The notes beneath the pieces are model-generated. The model searched no databases, was not told the origin of the DNA, and saw only the letters and a program-made list of their open reading frames with translations. Below, piece by piece: positions 1 to 8,530 of a stretch of 64,000 bases of DNA. A program made the translations under genes and the position numbers. This stretch comes from Streptomyces sp. WMMC940. Lineage in GTDB: Bacteria > Actinomycetota > Actinomycetes > Streptomycetales > Streptomycetaceae. The stretch is from assembly GCF_027460265.1 (NCBI RefSeq), contig NZ_JAPZBC010000001.1, positions 1 to 64,000 on the forward strand, given 5' to 3'. The first letter of the stretch is position 1; every line of letters starts with the position of its first letter.

Positions 1-290
1 GCGGGTACCACATCGCTGCGCGATGTGCAAGCGAACCACCTTGCTTCGCAAGGTGGTTCGCAACCCGCTTCGCGGGTTGCGAACTCCCCGGCTTCGCCGG
101 GGAGTTGCGGTTCGCTTCGCTCACCGCGTCTCGGCTTCGCCGAGGGTCGGCCCTTCCGCTTCGCTTCAGGGCCAATACGGCCCGCGTTGCGGGCCGTTGG
201 GGGCGGGTCCGCTGCGCTCCCCCGCTCCTGGGTCCTTCCGGCTTCGCCTCCAGGCCCCTGGGAGTCCGCTGACGCGGCCTCAGGCTGGCT
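1..290. repeat. Linear replicon telomere (archetypal Streptomyces terminal palindromes)
   Basis: A chain of perfect or near-perfect hairpins fills the end. They pair 9-16/20-27, 31-44/48-61, 60-68/72-80, 82-92/96-106, 130-135/139-144, 149-154/168-173 and 177-185/189-197, mostly with 3-nt TTC or TGC loops. The opening text GCGGGTACCACATCGCTGCG matches the archetypal Streptomyces telomere as I remember it, which normally starts about 8 nt earlier with CCCGCGGA. In that family these palindromes form the folded 3' overhang used in terminal-protein-primed end patching. No terminal-protein genes (tap/tpg) are seen in this window. The outermost bases are missing, most likely lost in assembly. Confidence 0.93.
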
Positions 291-316
291 AGAGGGGCAG
301 GGGGTGCTCGTTCGTG

Positions 317-776
317 TCAGCTGAAGAGTCTGCGGATGGTCTTTCCCACGCTTTCTCGTGGTCCCACGACCCGCTCCTTCGAGTGGATGAGCGCTGAAGA
401 GTCTGCGGATGGTCTTTCCCACGCTTTCTCGTGGTCCCACGACCCGCTCCTTCGAGTGGATGAGCTCGGCCACGGTGATGCGGAGGCGGTGCTCCCCTTC
501 GTAGCGGCCGTCGTCGAGGGTGACCAGGTACGCGCCGTCGCTGGATTGGAAGACGGCTCTGCCGGGGCGGTCCTCGGGGCGGCTGGGTCTTTGCATCTTT
601 GCTGGTATGTAGTGGAAGGCCAGATCCTTGGCAGCCTGCTCGGCTTCTTGCCTGTCCCCTTCGATGTGCCGGCTTGAGGTCGGCCTCCACTGGTGGAGCT
701 CGAGCACTGTGTGGGTCTCGATGCGCTTCGATTCGACGGTGTGCTCTTCCAGCAGCACGTACCAGGAGTGTGTCAT
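317..776 (-). pseudogene. Telomere-directed hypothetical gene, stop lost by 73-bp duplication
   Basis: The ATG at 776 opens a leftward frame beginning MTHSWYVLLEEHTVESKR. It reads about 100 well-composed residues, ending near a segment ELIHSKERVVGPRESVGK. With one copy of the 73-bp repeat the protein would end FS-stop, with the TGA at 317-319 (about 130 residues). With both copies present the frame shifts, misses that TGA and stays open through the telomere to base 1. The function is unknown. It is charged and mixed in composition, with no signal peptide or membrane segment. The gene converges on the DNA end, and its start faces the rightward gene at 865, leaving about 90 bp for divergent promoters. 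Confidence 0.7.
320..465. repeat. Perfect 73-bp tandem duplication
   Basis: Bases 320-392 are repeated exactly at 393-465. The unit carries the 3' end of the leftward gene that starts at 776. Because 73 is not a multiple of 3, the second copy shifts the frame and removes the natural stop. It could be a recent replication-slippage event or an assembly artefact next to the telomere. Confidence 0.95.
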
Positions 777-864
777 GACGGGAGCATACGGCAGATAGGT
801 GCTTCAAAATAGAGAGCAGATATAGTCTGGAGTTGATGGCACTCACCGATTGAGGAGTGTTGGA

Positions 865-1421
865 GTGCGCTTCGGGGATCCGCGGAGATGGCAGCAGGAC
901 ATGGAGCGCCTCGCGACCGAGTTCGTGTCTGGCTTCGAGGCAGTGCATGGGTACCCGCCCGATGAGCACACGGTGTGCCTCGCCCCGGCGGGAGAGGGTG
1001 CGGTACTGAGGGAAGCTTTGGCCCGCCAAGGCGTGGCCGGTCCGCTCCTGGAGTACTACGGGCATCTCGGTGCGGTGGAGCTGCCCGACCTCGACAACGG
1101 GATCTGGATCGATGACGGTCCGTCATTCATTGCCCAAATCGAGACAGGCAACTATCCCAACCGGCTTACCAGCGCGGTTGATGACACGGTGTCGGTGTTC
1201 GCCACGGACGGAGGTGGAGGCATGTACGCCCTCAGCCACACCACAGGGCGCATCTACCACCTCACGGCCGGCGCCCTCATCCAGACACCTACGCCCTCGA
1301 CGAGACCGGCTACGCCGTCGTCGCCGAAGGCTTCTGGGACTTCCTCGAGCAACTGCGGGTCCGCCTCGCCGTGGCCGTGAGAGAGCAGCGGGGCACGCTG
1401 AGGAAGGCGCACGGCCGGTAG
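865..1421 (+). pseudogene. SMI1/KNR4 (SUKH)-like protein, frameshifted
   Basis: A GAGGAG ribosome-binding site at 852-857 lies 7 nt before the GTG at 865. The first part reads through ELPDLDNGIWIDD and a segment with DDTVSVFATDGGGGMYAL and GRIYHL, which resembles the SUKH/SMI1-KNR4 fold (often immunity or scaffold proteins). After about 1275 the frame turns to low-complexity text. Another frame then continues DTYALDETGYAVVAEGFWDF and ends at the TAG at 1419-1421. A single indel near 1275-1285 explains this. The intact product would be about 185 residues. The helicase gene starts 37 bp downstream, so the two may be co-transcribed. The family call rests on remembered similarity only. Confidence 0.6.
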
Positions 1422-1458
1422 CAGCGGACAGCAGTCTTGGAGGAAAAGGGACGTCTTG

Positions 1459-4005
1459 ATGGTAAAGAAGAAACTCCGCCCTCATCAGAGAGAGGCCGTC
1501 GACGCGGTTGTCCGAGCGCTCGAATTGCCTGCAAGATCACTCGCGCCCGGGCGGGGGCTCCGGACCCAGGTGATCATGGCGACCGGATCCGGGAAGAGCC
1601 TTGTCGCCGTGCGCAGCGCGGAGGAGCTCCACGCGGGCTGTGTCCTTGTCCTCGTACCCTCACTGGACCTGCTCGCCCAAACCGAAGCCGCATGGCGCGA
1701 GGGAGGCCGTACGGACCCGGTGATCGGGGTCTCCTCCCTGCGGGGGGAGGACGTGCCGTTCCCCAACACCACGGACGTGGACGAGCTCGTGGAGTGGGTG
1801 AGGCCGTTCGACAGGGTCACCGTGTTCGCCACGTACGCCTCGCTCGGGCTGGGCACGCTTGAGCGGGCGCACGCCGCCGGCCTGCCGGCCTGGGACCTGA
1901 TCGTGGTCGACGAGGCGCACCGGACATCCGGCCGGATCGGCAAGCCCTGGGCGGTCGTCCACGACAACACCCGCATCCCCGCCTTGCGCCGCCTGTACAT
2001 GACTGCCACACCCCGGCTGTGGCAGCTGGACGAGGCCGGAGGTCAGGAACAGGAGCAGCCGGGCGCGGGCGTGCCCGGTGAGCTGGTGGCCTCGATGGAA
2101 GACCGCCCCGACTCGCCGTTCGGCAGTCGCTGCTACACGCTGACGCTCTCGGAGGCCATCGACCGGGGCATCTGCGCCCCCTACCAAGTCGTGTGCGTCG
2201 ATGTCACCGACACACAGCTCCAGGCCGCCCAGCTCCTCGGCGCCGAAGGCCGGACAGACGAGATGCGCGGGGCCCGGCTCGCCGCCCTGCAGACCGCCCT
2301 GCTCAAGGCGTCCTCAGAGGAAGGCTTTAGGCGCACGCTTGTCTTCCACCACGTGGTGAAAGAGGCCGAGGCGTTCGCCGTCGGCCTCCCTCACGTGGCA
2401 GCGCAGCTGCACGACGCCGACCCGGAGCTGTACCCGGCGACGGTGTGGGCCGACTGGCTGTGCGGGGAGCACAAGCCCAGCCACCGCCGCCGCGTGCTGA
2501 ACGGGTTCGCCGACGGAATCACCACCGACGGCACCGTGGTGGAGAAGGCGTTCCTCGGCTCGGTGAAGGTCCTCGGGGAAGGCATCGACACCCGAGACTG
2601 TGACTCCGTCTACTGGGCGGACGTACGCGGCTCCATGCCCGACCTCGTCCAAGCCGTCGGACGGGCACTACGCATCCAGCCAGGCGAAGGCAAGACGGCG
2701 TCGCTCGTGGTGCCCGTCCTGCTCGGGCCTGGAGAGACGCCGGACAACATGCTCACATCCAGGGCGTACGGCGGGCTGGCAAAGCTGTTGGAAGCCCTCC
2801 GGGCGCACGACACCCGCGTCGTGGAACAACTGGCCGAGCCGCAGGCCCAAAGCCGGTCCAGAGGCGTTCAGACACGTTCCAGCGGCGAAGAGGGTGAGGG
2901 AGCCGAGGATGGAGAAGAGCAGCGTGGGCTGTCGGCGGCGGCCCGGGCTCTGCTGAAGTTCTCCACCCCGCGCGACCCGGCGCAGCTGGCGGCTTTCATC
3001 AACCTGCGCGTCCTCAACCCCGAGCACGAGCACTGGCGACGCGGCATCGAAGCCGCCGCTATCTACGCCCGCGAGCACGGCGACCTGAAGGTCCCGTTCA
3101 CGTACCGCGTCCCCAAGGGCGAGGAGCCCGAAGGGGGCGGGTGGCCGGCCTCGCTCGCCAACTTCCCCCTCGGACAGTGGACCGCCGACAACCGGCGCTT
3201 CTACGCCCGCGGCAGCATGGACGAGGACCGCACCGAACAGCTGGAGAAGCTGGGCATGGTCTGGTCACACTTCGACGTCGCGTGGGACGAAGGCCTCGTC
3301 GCCGCACGCGGGTGGGCAGCCGAGGCCGGCCACCTCCTCGCCCCGCTGGACGCCACCCACCAGGGCTACAAGGTGGGCATCTGGCTGAAAAACGCACGGG
3401 CCGCCGCCCGGAAGGCTGCCGAGATCGAGCAGCGGCGTGCCGAGGGCCTGCCGGTGGAATCGTCGGCCGGCGCACTGTCGGAAAACCGGCGCGAGCAACT
3501 GGACGAGATCGACCCCTCCTGGTGCCCCACCTGGCCCGTGGAATGGCAACGCGCCTTCCACCTCACCCGGCTCCACCTGAAGGCCGACGGCGCGCTGCCG
3601 ATGGAGCCGGGCACCGTTGTCCACCAGAGCGAGGACTTGGGACGGTGGGTGCGGTCGGTGCGGCTCGGCTGGGACAAGCTCACCACCGTGCAGCAGTGGA
3701 TGTGCGAGCAGGTCCTCGGGATCGAGCCCGCCAGCGAGGACGAGAAACCCAAACCCCGCACCAGCCAGGCCGACAAATGGGCCATGCACCTCACCGCCGC
3801 CCGGCAGTACTACCAGCGCGAGGGACACCTCCGCGTGCCCCGCAAACACGTCGAGACCATCGTGGTCGGCGGCAGTGAGGACCAGGAGCAGCAAGACGTG
3901 CCGCTGAAGCTCGGAGCATGGGTCGGGAACCAGCGGAGCAGGGCCGCGTCGCTGACCCCGGAACGGGTAGAGCAACTGTCCAAGGTCGGAATGCGGTGGG
4001 CGTAG
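1459..4005 (+). CDS. Terminal helicase-like protein (TtrA-like), DEAH helicase with helicase-associated repeats
   Basis: This is an 848-residue superfamily 2 helicase. The ATG at 1459 is preferred over the TTG just before it. Walker A MATGSGKS lies at about residues 40-47, DEAH at about 151-154, an MTATPRLW motif III near 190, and the motif VI arginine finger in QAVGRALR near 400. The C-terminal 350 residues contain tryptophan-rich helicase-associated (HA) repeats, for example around WPASLANFPLGQW, VGIWLKNAR, LGRWVRSVR and LGAWVGNQR. Such proteins are the characteristic first large gene next to Streptomyces telomeres, where TtrA is linked to conjugal transfer of linear replicons. The position 1.5 kb from the end fits this. 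The gene looks intact. A specific role at this end is inference. Confidence 0.85.
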   Translation: MVKKKLRPHQREAVDAVVRALELPARSLAPGRGLRTQVIMATGSGKSLVAVRSAEELHAGCVLVLVPSLDLLAQTEAAWREGGRTDPVIGVSSLRGEDVPFPNTTDVDELVEWVRPFDRVTVFATYASLGLGTLERAHAAGLPAWDLIVVDEAHRTSGRIGKPWAVVHDNTRIPALRRLYMTATPRLWQLDEAGGQEQEQPGAGVPGELVASMEDRPDSPFGSRCYTLTLSEAIDRGICAPYQVVCVDVTDTQLQAAQLLGAEGRTDEMRGARLAALQTALLKASSEEGFRRTLVFHHVVKEAEAFAVGLPHVAAQLHDADPELYPATVWADWLCGEHKPSHRRRVLNGFADGITTDGTVVEKAFLGSVKVLGEGIDTRDCDSVYWADVRGSMPDLVQAVGRALRIQPGEGKTASLVVPVLLGPGETPDNMLTSRAYGGLAKLLEALRAHDTRVVEQLAEPQAQSRSRGVQTRSSGEEGEGAEDGEEQRGLSAAARALLKFSTPRDPAQLAAFINLRVLNPEHEHWRRGIEAAAIYAREHGDLKVPFTYRVPKGEEPEGGGWPASLANFPLGQWTADNRRFYARGSMDEDRTEQLEKLGMVWSHFDVAWDEGLVAARGWAAEAGHLLAPLDATHQGYKVGIWLKNARAAARKAAEIEQRRAEGLPVESSAGALSENRREQLDEIDPSWCPTWPVEWQRAFHLTRLHLKADGALPMEPGTVVHQSEDLGRWVRSVRLGWDKLTTVQQWMCEQVLGIEPASEDEKPKPRTSQADKWAMHLTAARQYYQREGHLRVPRKHVETIVVGGSEDQEQQDVPLKLGAWVGNQRSRAASLTPERVEQLSKVGMRWA

Positions 4006-4340
4006 ACGTACGCGTGGGAGGCAGGCCCGCTGTCGTCGGGGATCAGCCAGCCGGACTCGCTCACGAAAACGAGGTCCTGGCAGCCGGTCACCACCAGCCC
4101 CAGTCTCAACCAACCTGATCAGCCCAGACCAATCCAGCAAACCCTGATCAAAAAAACCACTCCTGGACAGCACCATGCTGGCCTCGGGCAGGAATGGGCG
4201 GTGGCGAGCCGTCAGCCATTCGCGGACCGCCACCTCCCGAGGTCTCGGGAGGTGGCGGTCCGCCATGGGTCATTTTGTCGTACCCCGCCCGTAAGCTTCT
4301 GCCAGCGACGCGCGCACGATCGCGATTCGGGGAGGGGTTC
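4006..4340. other. Intergenic region upstream of CBASS
   Basis: This 335-bp stretch has no convincing gene. It holds the 20-bp hairpin at 4222-4263 and the GGAGGGG ribosome-binding site (4331-4337) of the CD-NTase. The CBASS promoter must lie here, but no clear -10/-35 pair could be picked. Confidence 0.6.
4222..4263. terminator. Perfect 20-bp hairpin between helicase and CBASS
   Basis: Bases 4222-4241 pair perfectly with 4244-4263 around a 2-nt GT loop, followed by CATGGGTCATTTTG. The hairpin sits 216 bp after the helicase stop and 78 bp before the CD-NTase start. It probably terminates helicase transcription. A cruciform or operator role for the CBASS promoter is possible. Confidence 0.6.
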
Positions 4341-5249
4341 ATGGCACGGCAGCTGACGTACGCACAGCGGCTCGATCTGATCAGCAAATGGAAGAACCCT
4401 CCTGGGCCTTCTGAGCAGACCAGGCTGGAGAGGGCTGAACGCATGGTCAAGGGTGCGGTCAACCGGCACGAGTCGTTCCGGGGGCTCGACATCACGGTCG
4501 CGGCGAAGGGTTCCTACCCCAACAAGACCAACGTTCGCGGCGACAGTGACGTAGACATCATGGTGAAGCTCAACGACCCCTTCCACACCGAGGGCATGGC
4601 GTCGTGGTGGTTTGGCCAACCAGCTCGGTACACGGGCCCGTGGACCAAGGACAAACTTCGCCAGGAGGTCCACGCTGCACTCACCAACCACTTCGGGTGG
4701 GTCGACGCGGACCACAACATCGCCTTCTACGTCCCGGAGGTCGCCGGCAGTCGTCCGAGCATCGACGTGGTGCCGTGCTTCAAGTGGGTGGTCTACGACG
4801 TCACGGTCCCGGGAGGTAAGTACGAGGGAAGCATCGTCTACGGGCGCAACGGCAAGAAGGTCATCAACTGGCCCGAACTCCAGCTGGACAACGGCCGCGC
4901 GAAGAACACCAACACCAACCGGCGGTACAAGTTCGTCGTGCGAGTCCTGAAGAACGTGGAGAACGACCTCACGGCCCTGGGAGTGATCAAGGCCCTGCCG
5001 TCCTACTTCTCCGAGTGCCTGATCTACAACGTCCCAGATCGTGTCTTCCTCTCTGGCGACTTCGACGACGCAGTCCGCGAAAGCCTGCAAGAGGTCCACC
5101 GGCAGCTCACTAATACCTGGTTCGGCACCCAGCGCATGGTCGAGCCGAACGGGATCAAGAAGGTCTTCGGCGAAGGCCAGAAGTGGACCGAGAAGGACGC
5201 ACGCGAGCTGATCGAGGGCGCTTGGCACTACCTCGGCTACGGAGACTGA
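4341..5249 (+). CDS. CBASS cyclic-oligonucleotide synthase (CD-NTase, DncV/cGAS-like)
   Basis: This is a 302-residue nucleotidyltransferase with a strong GGAGGGG ribosome-binding site 3 nt before the ATG. The nucleotidyltransferase signature is clear: GSYPNKTNVRGDSDVDIMV at about residues 57-75 gives the GS...DxD metal-binding motif (D70, D72), and SIDVVPCFKW supplies the third acidic residue (D142). In CBASS such enzymes make a cyclic di- or trinucleotide on phage infection to switch on an effector. The next gene starts 2 nt after this stop and looks like a membrane effector, which makes a minimal (type I) CBASS with no Cap2/Cap3 or HORMA/TRIP13 genes. The product nucleotide and the CD-NTase clade cannot be told from the sequence alone. 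Confidence 0.85.
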   Translation: MARQLTYAQRLDLISKWKNPPGPSEQTRLERAERMVKGAVNRHESFRGLDITVAAKGSYPNKTNVRGDSDVDIMVKLNDPFHTEGMASWWFGQPARYTGPWTKDKLRQEVHAALTNHFGWVDADHNIAFYVPEVAGSRPSIDVVPCFKWVVYDVTVPGGKYEGSIVYGRNGKKVINWPELQLDNGRAKNTNTNRRYKFVVRVLKNVENDLTALGVIKALPSYFSECLIYNVPDRVFLSGDFDDAVRESLQEVHRQLTNTWFGTQRMVEPNGIKKVFGEGQKWTEKDARELIEGAWHYLGYGD

Positions 5250-5251
5250 CG

Positions 5252-5890
5252 ATGAACACGGCCGCCACTATCCGCACCGGCGCCACCATCGCCGCCACCC
5301 TCTACACGATCGTCCTGCTCGTCCTGGGCCTGTATCCGTCCGAGTTCCGGTACCTGTTCGCGTACATCCCGGCCATCGCGGGCTACGGCGTGCTCGTCTT
5401 CGACAAGTGGGCCTGGCACTGGCCCGTCATCCACCGCCTCACCGGCCGCCCCTGGGTCACCGGTACCTGGCGCGCGATCCTGTCCCCGAGCCCAGACAGC
5501 CACATCCCCGAAGGGGGAAACCGGGGCCCGATCACCACGTATATGACAATCGAGCAGACCTTCTGGAGCCTGCACGCCACGCTCCGCACGAAGGAGAGCA
5601 CCTCGCGGTCGAGCAACGCGACTATCGGGGCCCCCGAGAACTCCGGCACCGCCGAGATCGGGTTCCTGTACGACAACACGCCCCGTGTAGAGCACCAGCA
5701 CCGCAGCCCACGGCACGAGGGGGCCTGCCGCATTACGGTCACCGGGCTCAAGCCCAAGGCCGCCACCGGGCACTACTACACCAGCCGGTTCACCGCCGGC
5801 GACATGGACTTCACCCTGCTCGACCGCTCCACCGGCTACGGCACCTTCACCGAGGCCCAGGCCGCCGACCCGGAACACACCGCCGGCTGA
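5252..5890 (+). CDS. Cap15-like CBASS effector (2 TM plus beta-rich domain)
   Basis: The protein has 212 residues. Two hydrophobic helices lie at about residues 8-28 (IAATLYTIVLLVLGLYP) and 32-51 (LFAYIPAIAGYGVLVF). A beta-strand-rich cytosolic domain opens with GRPWVTGTWRAI and continues to the C-terminus. This is the layout of the SMODS-associated 2TM beta-rich effector family (Cap15), in which cyclic-nucleotide binding to the beta-barrel drives oligomerisation in the inner membrane and loss of membrane potential. It begins 2 nt after the CD-NTase stop, so it is co-translated with it. Assignment rests on architecture and partner rather than on a sequence search. Confidence 0.75.
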   Translation: MNTAATIRTGATIAATLYTIVLLVLGLYPSEFRYLFAYIPAIAGYGVLVFDKWAWHWPVIHRLTGRPWVTGTWRAILSPSPDSHIPEGGNRGPITTYMTIEQTFWSLHATLRTKESTSRSSNATIGAPENSGTAEIGFLYDNTPRVEHQHRSPRHEGACRITVTGLKPKAATGHYYTSRFTAGDMDFTLLDRSTGYGTFTEAQAADPEHTAG

Positions 5891-6241
5891 GCGCGGCCAC
5901 CGACACTTCCGGGAAGGGTGGTGAGGCGGGGGGGGCGGCTCCGGCTGCACTGCGCGACATCCGAAGGCACTCGCCGTACGACTGCCCGACGGACGTGTCG
6001 CGCTGCAGCGCGCTCGCCTCCGTCGTCGGCCCGCGCCTTGTCCCCCAGGCCGGGCGAGCGTTCACGAAGGCTGGCGACTCCTTCACGCCCACCGCCGGTG
6101 ATGTAGGGGTGGAGGTCGTGGCGGGCACGACCCGGCAAACGCGGTCGTCACCGTGGTGCGGCTGCGCTGACAGGTGACGACGCCGGTCAGCGGTCTGGAA
6201 ACCCGTGGCGGCTGGAGGGGGCACTTGGCAGAATCCACCGT
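5891..6241. other. Intergenic gap with no recognised gene
   Basis: There are 351 bp between the CBASS effector and the DUF4238 gene. No open frame here has protein-like composition on either strand. A promoter for the DUF4238 gene is expected near its right end. Confidence 0.5.
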
Positions 6242-7171
6242 GTGGCAACGGCACAGCAGACATCACGGCAGCACCTCGTCTCCCAGGTCCTGCTCAAGCA
6301 GTTCACGATGTCCGGGCCAAAAGGCAGCCGCTGGCAGTTGCTCCCGTTCGACCTGCACAATCCTGGACGCGTGCGCAAGCTGACAGGCACCGGCGCATGC
6401 GGGCGCGCCGAGAACTTCGTTGCCTTCGATTCCCCATCTGCCGAAGCGCTGTGGTGCGACGTGGAGAGGAGCGTGCCTGCGGCGCTCGCCGCCGTGCACG
6501 CCGGCACTCCGTTCGCCGACCCGCTTCACGTGGCCGCGCTGCGTGACCTGGTCGTGCTCCACTACGTCCGGTCGCTCCACTACCGCCACGTGCACACCGA
6601 CGCGCTCGAGCGGGCCCGCACGCGCCTGGTCGCCAAGGTGATCAGCCAGTATCCGGAGCAGCTGCGCCGCGATGCACTGCGCGAGACGGGCCTGCATCTG
6701 TCCGGCCCGGCTTCCCTGGGCGCCTTTGCCGAACGTCTCATCGAACGGTCCTCGGTCATGCGCGACCACGAGAGTGGCAAGCTCTTCCGCACCAGCATCG
6801 AGGACACCTTCTACAAGATGCGGAACCTGGCGTCGACGCGGCGGCTGGAGGTGATCATGCCCGAAGCGGGCCAGTTCCTGATCGGCGACAACCCGGCCCT
6901 GACCCTGTCCGTGGAGGGAAGCAGCACTACGTACGGCATGGCATTTGGTGACGCTCAGACCCTCGTACTTCCCATCACCCCAAGGCACATGCTGTCCTTG
7001 GGCCCCGAGGACGTCATGCTCACCGTCCCCCAGTCCTTCGTCGACCGACTCAACGCCGTGCAGATCCACGCCGCCGACCGCTACGTGTATATGCACCCCG
7101 AGAGCGGCTTGGAGCCGTTCGTGGAACGCGCCGCACAGCGACGACCGGCCGGGGACCGCACCCCCACCTGA
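6242..7171 (+). CDS. DUF4238 family protein
   Basis: This 309-residue protein starts at GTG 6242. It opens with the DUF4238 hallmark RQHLVSQVLLKQFT, has a helical middle (LVVLHYVRSLHYRHVH, about residues 105-120), and carries the late conserved segment FLIGDNPALTLS at about 215-226, followed by LPITPRHMLSLGP. The family has no proven biochemical function and is scattered in accessory and defence-rich regions. It has no membrane segments. Its neighbour is a CBASS module 350 bp upstream, but the gap and the lack of coupling argue that it is a separate unit. It appears intact. Confidence 0.75.
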   Translation: MATAQQTSRQHLVSQVLLKQFTMSGPKGSRWQLLPFDLHNPGRVRKLTGTGACGRAENFVAFDSPSAEALWCDVERSVPAALAAVHAGTPFADPLHVAALRDLVVLHYVRSLHYRHVHTDALERARTRLVAKVISQYPEQLRRDALRETGLHLSGPASLGAFAERLIERSSVMRDHESGKLFRTSIEDTFYKMRNLASTRRLEVIMPEAGQFLIGDNPALTLSVEGSSTTYGMAFGDAQTLVLPITPRHMLSLGPEDVMLTVPQSFVDRLNAVQIHAADRYVYMHPESGLEPFVERAAQRRPAGDRTPT

Positions 7172-7445
7172 CAGCCACCGGCCAGCCCCGACCACCGCAG
7201 CCGCAACCCGCCAACCAACCCGCACACACCCAGTCCACAGGCCCAAGCCACCCACCGCATCAACGGCCGGTCACAGGCGCGAGAGCCATCCTGGCCACCC
7301 GCCTCGCCAATGGCCGACAGGTGTACCGACATTGCAGCGCCGGCGTTGTCAGTGGAGGGAGTACCGTCGATTAGTTAGGCGACTGGCAGCGTGGCCGGTC
7401 GCCGACCGGAGGCGAACCACCGTCTCCCGCACGGCTGGAGGTTCC

Positions 7446-7700
7446 ATGGCCCTGGACAGACGCCGAGTGCAGACCGCAGTGCTCGGCCACGCCGATTCCG
7501 AGCTCCCCGTGGTCCTTCCGATGGAAGCGATAGAGCTCGATGGCTTCAGGGCCCGCCATACCGGCCAAACTTACTGGTGCGGCGTGTGGTTGGGAGGGAG
7601 CGGCCAGCAGCTGACGACCAGGTTGTACACGGACCGGGCGTGTCACTTCGCCCATCACCCGCACACCACCACAGTGTCCGTGTGCCGGCGAAAGGCTGGG
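7446..7700 (+). pseudogene. 5' fragment of a CoiA-like zinc-binding protein common in Streptomyces arms
   Basis: The ATG at 7446 (GGAGG at 7437-7441) begins MALDRRRVQTAVLGHADSE. It continues with TGQTYWCGVWLGGSG and RACHFAHHP, the recognisable N-terminal half of a CoiA-like/HFAHHP-type protein frequently seen near Streptomyces chromosome ends. The family text fades after about residue 84 (VCRRKAGWDG), although the frame stays open to 8009. What follows is antisense to another broken gene. The break suggests a deletion or rearrangement joining two truncated genes tail to tail. Confidence 0.55.
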
Positions 7701-7722
7701 TGGGACGGCGCGCCTCCGCCGC

Positions 7723-8423
7723 TCACCGTAGCCGCCGCCGGACGCCTTCCCCGACCGCAACATCGACAGAGCCCGCTCCGCGTCGGGCAGGGCCCCAGGG
7801 GCTTCCGGCATGTCTGCACAGCGGCCGCGTCGTTGTCCGTAGGGACGCGTGCAGCATCCGCCCCACGGAAAGCGCGCCGGTGGCCCCGACCGCGCCCGGC
7901 CGGGGCCACCCCTCTCTCCCCACTCGGTCTCGCGGCAGCTCGGGCCGGTTACGCCTGCTCGATAGGCCCTGGTACCGGTCGGCGGCGCGAGCCCGCCACC
8001 GGGCCATGATCCCCGTACGCTCCCGCTCCTGCGCGGCTTCGCGTTCGGCCTCCAGCTCGCGGCGAGCCTGCTCGCACACGTGGCACAGGCCGCCCTCTTC
8101 GGGCCGGTAGCCCTCCTGGTCTGTGTGGTCGGGGTCGACGTCTCTCCCGCACGACGGACACGTCCACGACGCCGCCTTCCATGCTTCGAAGTTGCGCCGG
8201 CGCTGCTCGCGTTCCCGCTCGCGTTGGGCGTCCTCGATGGCGCGGCGCTGGTCGTCACGCTTGAGGTACTCGGCCTGGGTGTCGTGTTGGTCAGCGCGTC
8301 GGTCAGGGTCTGCCACTGGTTGCGGCCGAAGCGCCACCACACAGGCCCGTGTGGGCCCGTGGCCCGGAGCTGGTCGAGGTGGGTGGCGATAACCGGGACC
8401 GCGCCGGTGAAGGCGATCAGCAC
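7723..8423 (-). pseudogene. Frameshifted hypothetical with zinc-ribbon (CxxC...CxxC)
   Basis: From GTG 8423 the frame reads MLIAFTGAVPVIATHLDQLR then FGRNQWQTLTDALTNT, a normal-looking N-terminus. After about 8285 sense shifts to another frame: AEYLKRDDQRRAIEDAQRE, a charged helix, a zinc-ribbon (CPSCGRDVDPD ... CHVCEQARRELEAE) and a second charged helix (ARWRARAADRYQ). A one-base indel near 8285-8295 joins them. Protein-like composition fades below about 7970, so the true C-terminus is probably lost where it meets the CoiA-like fragment. The function is unknown. Highly charged coiled-coil plus zinc-ribbon proteins of this kind occur on actinobacterial plasmids and phages. Confidence 0.5.
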
Positions 8424-8530
8424 GGTACGCCGAAAGGACCATCAGCACGCTGTTCCGTGTGGTCGTTCACGCAGAACGCCCCCGCCGAAATCCGACGAAG
8501 GCGTCGATTACAGGGCGAACCGTTCGCAAG

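Noticed and set aside
1..290. Possible CRISPR-like or REP repeat array
   Set aside because: The units are different palindromes with no constant repeat or spacers; they match telomere structure.
289..1065. Leftward 258-codon open frame over the telomere-proximal region
   Set aside because: It runs antisense through the SMI1-like gene and out of frame with the protein-like text from 776; composition is arginine/proline noise typical of high-GC shadows.
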